Part shown: in pieces, positions 59,366 to 64,000 of the stretch | Position numbering within the stretch: the stretch's first letter is position 1 | How the letters are laid out: the number at the start of each line of letters is the position of its first letter | Source: Dimorphilus gyrociliatus | Taxonomy: Eukaryota > Annelida > Polychaeta > Dinophilidae | DNA: 64,000 nt | Assembly (NCBI GenBank): GCA_904063045.1 | Contig: CAJFCJ010000047.1 | Coordinates: 1 to 64,000, forward strand | Reading direction: 5' to 3' | Made by a program: the position numbers and the translations under genes | The notes under the pieces: generated by a model | Database searches by the model: none | Told to the model about the DNA's origin: nothing | What the model saw: only the letters and a program-made list of their open reading frames with translations

Positions 59366-61265
59366 TTATGCTGGAGAGTAGATATGGGATGTCTGCATTA
59401 ATAGATCAATTGATGTCAATTTGTTCAACTTGAAATCATCCCATAAATCAAAAATTTTCTTTTGGATGTCAATATACTTTTTCTTTTGATGTTTGTAAAT
59501 CCTTTTTTCTGACAGTAATTTCTCATAAACTGCAATCAACTCAGACTCTTTTTTTAGCTCATCAACCAGCATGTAAAAAGAACCTTTAGCAGGCAGCTTA
59601 CTATTCATTCTTTGATGCCATCCTTCACAATCATTATTGGTCCTAATAGACAAACCAAAAACTGACCAGTTATTTGGTTTCCATAATTTATTTTTGATCC
59701 AGTTTGTTTGGAAGTATTGCAGCAGGTCCAAAAATCTATTTTTTTCACAAAGTTCTGCATTTATGCTGTCAAATGTTGGTTGAATAATATGTGCTGGCAA
59801 GAATGGCAGAGCCATCAATTTTCTGAAATCTTTCCAATCATTTCCTTTTTCTTTGTATTTCTTTACATAGCCAAGAGCCTATTCAATAATATAAGTTATT
59901 TAATAGATAATGTTATATATATTTGAATGTAACTGACTTGTATTTTCCTGTATACTGCTTGTGTGAAATGAAATACACAACCTTGAAATTCAGTGAGGGA
60001 TATACTTTTGATAATGCTTTCCATAGTCCTTTTTCAAAATCCATTGTAATTCTTTTTGGATGAAAATCATTGATAAGATTGTTGATATGCTACAAAAAGC
60101 AACTTTATTTATCATCACTTTTGAAGAGATAATATGAAATATTTACTTGAAATGCTTGTAAGTATGCTTTGGTATGCTTTGAAGTCAGAAAAATAAAAAC
60201 AAGAGGAACTTGCTTCATATCACCACTCTTCTTAACAAATGAGTGAATAGTGACAAGTTGATAAAATGGTTCTTTTACAATCTTGAAAGTACCATCAATG
60301 TACCAACAGTTGGATTTTGATAATAAATTCAGCTGATGGTTTGTTGCAAAGATTAAAATTCTTTCTCCATTTTCACAAATATCTTTCTGCAAAAATTCAT
60401 CAGGCAAAAATGTTTCATCTAAATTAAAGTTGTACACTTTAGGTTCCACTGGCCTAAACTTTTGTCTATTTGAGTTTGCCATTCTCTTCAAATAGTTGAT
60501 ATCAGGAAGACAAGTTGCATTGGGTTCATAGGATAGAAGAACTTTTTCAGCAATGCTTCTTCCAGATGTTTGATTATCACTTCTGCAAACAATTTTCAAA
60601 TCTGTTTTCACTTTAATATCCACTTCTAAATTCTTTTTTCTGTTGTGATTATGTTCCAAATTGCCTTTGAGAAATAAATTTCCATTTTGTCTTATTCTGG
60701 CCACACATCTTTTCTTCTTACTTCTCACACTGCACACCCAAATAGTACTTGATGGTGTTTTATGTTTAACAACAAAAGAATATCCATCATTCAGTAAAAT
60801 GTCATGTCCCTTTCTACTTCCTCCTTTTACAATCTCAAAATCACTTTTTGTGGATGATTCACAATATTCTTCAGCATTCTCTTCAACTTCCTCCAAAGAG
60901 TCTAGGTCCATTGATTGGCATTCTGAAAGAACATGATTTTCATCCTCCAATATTGATTCCTCAACTGCAGCAATCTTATTTCTTTCATCAATAAAGCTTT
61001 CTTCAGAATTTACTTTGAATTGATGAATTTCCAGATTAGTTAACTTCTTGAGCATGACAGTACATTTTCTTTTGTTACAAGGTTTGCAAATTGGTATGTT
61101 ATGTGTTTCTATAAGAATATGTTAAAAAATATAATTACATGAAAGCTGATTAAAGAGTTACATACCTGTGCATTTCCTATGAATAAGATTCTTACAAAGG
61201 CTGCATTTCAAATATTTTTGCCTTCCATAAATTGTTGAATGACAATTGTGACATTTGAAAGCCAT
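59366..61265 (-). pseudogene. Element B transposase: Cys finger, FLYWCH, MULE (one frameshift)
   Basis: Exons 61265-61166, 61108-60147, 60089-59938 and 59878-59366 with 57-59 nt introns. N-terminal zinc-finger-like segment (FKCHNCHSTIYGRQKYLKC, CKNLIHRKC, CKPCNKRKC); acidic linker; FLYWCH domain (DFEIVKGGSRKGHDILL to LEHNHNRKKN). MULE-type catalytic domain: YIDGTFKIVKEPF (first Asp), ITMDFEKGLWKAL (second Asp), FQGCVFHFTQAVYRK (C-x2-H). C-terminal NNWSVFGLSIRTNNDCEGWH. About 570 aa. A single-base shift between VYPSL and FQGCVF (near 59985) breaks it; otherwise intact, so either recently dead or a sequence error. DNA-binding plus cut-and-paste transposase in the nucleus. Confidence 0.85.
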
Positions 61266-61772
61266 TTTTTAATCTTCAATCAAATGTAGATGGTTATCTA
61301 AAAATATTTCCAGTTATCAATAAATTTCCTTTCCAAATATTCAAAATGGCTGAAATTTTATTTATGAAAAATATTCAGCTTTTTCACAATTGAAGATAGT
61401 ATATTACATCAAAATATCATGAATCAACAATCTCAATGATTAGATATAAATACTCACTTCTGTTGAAGCTTCCAAGAAGAACTTTGTCCAAATTTATTCA
61501 GTAAATATAGCTTTACTTTTGCAAGGATAAATATTCCAAGTGAAAGTTTATTTAATAACACTATCACTATTAAAATGGCTGCTATTTCACTTTCAACAAC
61601 ATTTTCTTTTAAAGTAGTAATTTAATATTGATGGGATATGTATTCTATTTAATATCTGCATTCTATCAAATCAATATATTAACAAATATATAATGAAGGA
61701 ACAGAAGGAAAAAAGGGTGTCAATGTACATGTTTATTCAAAAATTCAAAAATAAAATAAATATAAAAATAGG

Positions 61773-61903
61773 GTGCGAACGTACCTGGGTACGTTCGCAC
61801 CCGCCCAGGGTACGTTCGCACCCGCCCAGGGTACGTTCGCACCCGCCCAGGGTACGTTCGCACCCGGGTACGTTCGCACCCAGGTACGTTCACACCCGAC
61901 CCC
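61773..61903. repeat. Element B right terminal array
   Basis: Six to seven GGTACGTTCGCACCC units, mostly at a 22-bp period (cgcccag spacer), with one inverted unit at the inner end that makes a local palindrome. Confidence 0.9.
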
Positions 61904-62612
61904 TAGAATTTGGGATACACACAACAATATAATATGGAAAAGAAGAAGGCAGGACTGCTGAAACAAGTTTTGGCATTACCTTTTCTTCCAGATGAAGCCA
62001 TTCTAAACAGTTTCTACATGCTAAAAGATGAGGCCTTTGAGAGAAATGAATTTTTGGATTTTTTCCAATACATTGAAAGTACTTGGATTAAGCATTCAAT
62101 TTGGACACCAAATTGTTGGTCTGTATTTGGTCTTGCCATCAGGACCAACAATGATGTTGAAGGATGGCACAGAAGAATAAATGAAAAGACTCCTGCAAAA
62201 GGGTCATTTTATATGCTCATAGATATTTTAAAACAGGAATCAAGTCTTATTCCAGTTGTAGAGAAACTTCTATCAGAAAAAAGGCTAAAGAAGTATCAGA
62301 AGAAAAGTGTCATCCAGAAGCAGAAGCAAGTATTTGCTGTTTGGGATGAATACAAATTGGGAATGATTACATCTGCTGTCCTCTTGCAGAAGATTGCATT
62401 AATCTATTCAAAATAATTCTCAGTGTCTTAACATACTTTATACTTTATTCTAGTAACTTTTAAACTTTGTATAACATTCTTAGCTTTTTTCATTTTTAAT
62501 ACATTTTAATAAACATATATTCATTATTAATTATTATATTCTCAGTATATTGCCATTGGTTCCCAAAATAGAGCAATCTTTTTTAAAATTCAAATATCTT
62601 TTCCCACTACTT

Positions 62613-62741
62613 GTTTTTCCCAACCTTGGGACATTTTTTCCTAACCTTGGGACGTTTTTTCCCACACTGGGACGTTTTTTCCCACCCTGGGACGTTTTTT
62701 CCCAGGGACGTTTTTTCCCAAGGATGTTTTTTCCCATACTC
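62613..62741. repeat. Element A right terminal array
   Basis: Six to seven units of GGACGTTTTTTCCC (reverse orientation) with varied 2-8 bp spacers. Confidence 0.85.
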
Positions 62742-62831
62742 TTTTCAACTTATTTGCTTTTTTAAGTTAAGTTTCTTAGTTATAGACTTTTTCAATTACT
62801 GTATATTATAGTTATAGTACTTTTTTTAATA

Positions 62832-63829
62832 ATGGTGTGGAGTAAAGATATCAGAGAGCTTGTAGTCACAAAATATGCAGAAATAAGGAAATTAAGGGCC
62901 ACAGCAAGGGTTTTAGGAATGGCATCATCATCAGTAAGAAACATCATCAACTATAAAGAGCCAGAGCAAGACAATAGACAATATAAAAGAAGCTTTCAGA
63001 CAGAGAGATAGCCAGAATGAAAAGGATCATCAAGAAGCTGAAAGATAATAAGGAAAGAGTGACAGCAGCAAAGGTTTTGAAAGAATTAGAAGTAGATGTA
63101 AGCATTAGAACCATTCAGAGGGAGCTAAAAAGGCAAAATTTCAAATACCAAAGAATCAGGCAAAGAACAGATCTCACCTCTAAAGATTGTAACCAGCGAA
63201 AAGAATATTGCCTCAAAATGATTAGTGATAATCTAGACTGGTCTAGAGTAATTTTCACCAATGAGGCTAGATTCTCACTAAGTGGACCTGATGACTTTAG
63301 GACCTGGACCAACAATAGCCAAGAGGACTTTAGGGTGACGAAAAATATGGGAAGAGGTGGAGTATTGGTCTGGGGGTTGATCACATCTGATGGCGTATTC
63401 GAAGTATGGAGGATAAAGAAAAGATTAAATGCAGAAATTTATAGCTCCTTCATTGTGGAACATGTTCTTCCTGTTATAGAAGAGATTGAGGCAAAAATGG
63501 GCAGGAAGTACATCTTCCAGCAAGATAATGCTGGCTTACATACAGCAAGAGCAACAGCAAGGGCCTTTAAAAAAAATGAAATTAAGACCATTGATTGGCC
63601 AGCAAGGAGCCCCGACCTGAGCCCAATCAAAAACATGTGGCACCTAACAAAAACAATGGTCTACTATTGGCCACAGTTTGAGTCAGAGGATGAATTATGG
63701 GAAAAAATTAAACAGTGTTCCTATGAGCTCATAAAGAAGAATCCAGAGTTGCTTCCAAATTTGTATGATGGAATGGGCCATAGGATTAGTAAATGTATCG
63801 AAAGGGAGGGTTGGCACATACAAAGATAA
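62832..63829 (+). pseudogene. Tc1-like transposase, nearly full length but catalytically mutated
   Basis: The N-terminal helix-turn-helix part starts at ATG 62832 (MVWSKDIRELVVTKYAEIRK). A one-base shift near 63005 separates it from the 270-aa remainder (63017-63829). The catalytic triad is damaged: the first Asp is Asn (VIFTNEARFSL), the second is kept (FQQDNAGLHTA) and the third acidic residue is Lys (SPDLSPIKNMW instead of the usual I-E-N). So it should not cut DNA. The 3' flank (63925-64000) recurs at 34637-34712; the element's right end may lie beyond the window. Confidence 0.85.
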
Positions 63830-64000
63830 AGAAAATTTGAACTCAAAAGATTATGTGCCAATAATCATGTTGTTTGGCCAAATAAGAAAAAAAATTGTAA
63901 AACAATAGTAATTTTTATAAAAAAAAAATATGTAAAAACTTACCTAAATGCTTTCTGAAAGAAACTTATATAATATTCCAGGTTTAATCTATAATTTAAG
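63830..64000 (+). repeat. 3' non-coding part of the Tc1-like element
   Basis: The last 75 bp match 34637-34712 closely, so the element extends to or beyond the window end. Confidence 0.6.

Larger units (their letters stand above)
59156..61903 (-). mobile_element. FLYWCH/MULE DNA transposon B, about 2.7 kb, nested in A
   Basis: Inverted ends are arrays of GGGTGCGAACGTACC units: left 59161-59245, right (inverted) 61773-61903. Both lead inward to the same AT tract (tatttttatatttattttat). The outer right end is GGGGTCGGGTGTGAACGTAC. The right array has about two more units than the left. Flanked by a TAGAATTTGG duplication. One minus-strand transposase gene. Confidence 0.9.
57630..62416 (+). pseudogene. 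Element A transposase (Cys-rich N-terminus, FLYWCH, MULE), split by element B
   Basis: Blocks before the insertion: about 57652-57765 (Cys finger: CCINCNKRFYGRQRKMKC), 57823-57908 (CNNCAEKF, CSLCHHIC), 57961-58860 (FLYWCH: HIIIGGSQKGKDILTNNGY to HEHNHNKRKS; then the MULE DGTFKAVKDPF) and 58946-59098 (VVDFELGIWSAL, GCVFHWTQAVYRKIQ). After element B, the last exon at 61907-62416 resumes (LGYTQQYN to IALIYSK). Frameshifts near 57675, 58350, 58580 and 58850. First Asp in DGTF, second in VDFE, and the C-x2-H of GCVFH are kept, but the gene is dead. Confidence 0.85.
57156..62741 (+). mobile_element. FLYWCH/MULE DNA transposon A, about 5.6 kb including nested element B
   Basis: Left end 57156-57260 starts GGGGTCGGGAAAAAACGTCC and continues with five units of GGGAAAAAACGTCC. 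The right end, about 62620-62735 and inverted, carries six or seven such units in the same spacing, so the inverted repeats are themselves tandem arrays. Inside is a + strand transposase gene broken by frameshifts and by insertion of element B. No clear target-site duplication is visible; the left flank has an ambiguous base and the gypsy sequence does not resume on the right. Confidence 0.8.

Noticed and set aside
61745-61966. ORFs with AQGTFAP-type tandem peptides on both strands
   Set aside because: Artefacts of the element B terminal repeat array.
62534-62811. ORFs with repetitive FFPTLG or GKNVP peptides
   Set aside because: Artefacts of the element A terminal repeat array.

Overview
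The window comes from an AT-rich invertebrate animal genome. The genes are compact, with many GT-AG introns, most of them about 43-75 nt and two apparently only 20 and 22 nt. The gene families are metazoan: DEG/ENaC channel, LDLa-LRR 7TM receptor, Death/TIR protein, Ly6 domain, CD225/dispanin, RI-type LRR. Very short introns have been reported in some reduced animals (dicyemids, orthonectids), but the species cannot be fixed from sequence alone. Many genes below were assembled by hand from short exons. Where I give an exon list, I checked that splice phases sum to an open frame.

Layout: 1-3261 (-) is a partial protein with helical, coiled-coil, Death, TIR and a second TIR region. 3262-12300 is mostly non-coding, with an ABC-transporter scrap, a small secreted Cys-containing peptide, a MULE relic, a secreted PAN-domain protein and an internally deleted mariner. 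12311-14130 (+) is a complete DEG/ENaC channel. 15902-21580 (-) is a 17-exon receptor gene (about 1518 aa) joining two SRCR-like domains, a C-type lectin-like domain, six LDLa repeats, LRRs, a rhodopsin-type 7TM domain and a degenerate kinase-like tail. 21646-25595 (-) holds three small secreted proteins, one with two PAN domains. 26210-34700 holds an EGF/cadherin pseudogene, a secreted 612-aa protein, an ABC NBD2 pseudogene and transposon debris. 35625-38930 (-) encodes a furin-like Cys-rich surface protein ending in a Ly6/uPAR domain with a probable GPI signal. 39290-53757 has a broken ZYG11-like LRR gene, a CD225 protein, a ten-unit ribonuclease-inhibitor-type LRR protein, FLYWCH and collagen-like fragments and a second double-PAN protein.

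54059-64000 is a transposon cluster. A decayed Ty3/gypsy element carries an acidic array of SUMO-interaction-like motifs. It abuts, at an ambiguous base, a FLYWCH/MULE DNA transposon (A), into which a second FLYWCH/MULE transposon (B) has inserted in opposite orientation. A Tc1-like element with mutated catalytic residues follows. The terminal inverted repeats of A and B are tandem arrays of short units with an ACGT core, and a MITE family scattered through the window carries related ends.

Functionally, secreted and cell-surface proteins dominate: PAN, SRCR/CTLD/LDLa, Cys-rich/Ly6, DEG/ENaC and CD225. With the Death/TIR protein they suggest recognition, signalling and possibly immunity, but no operon-like co-regulation is visible.
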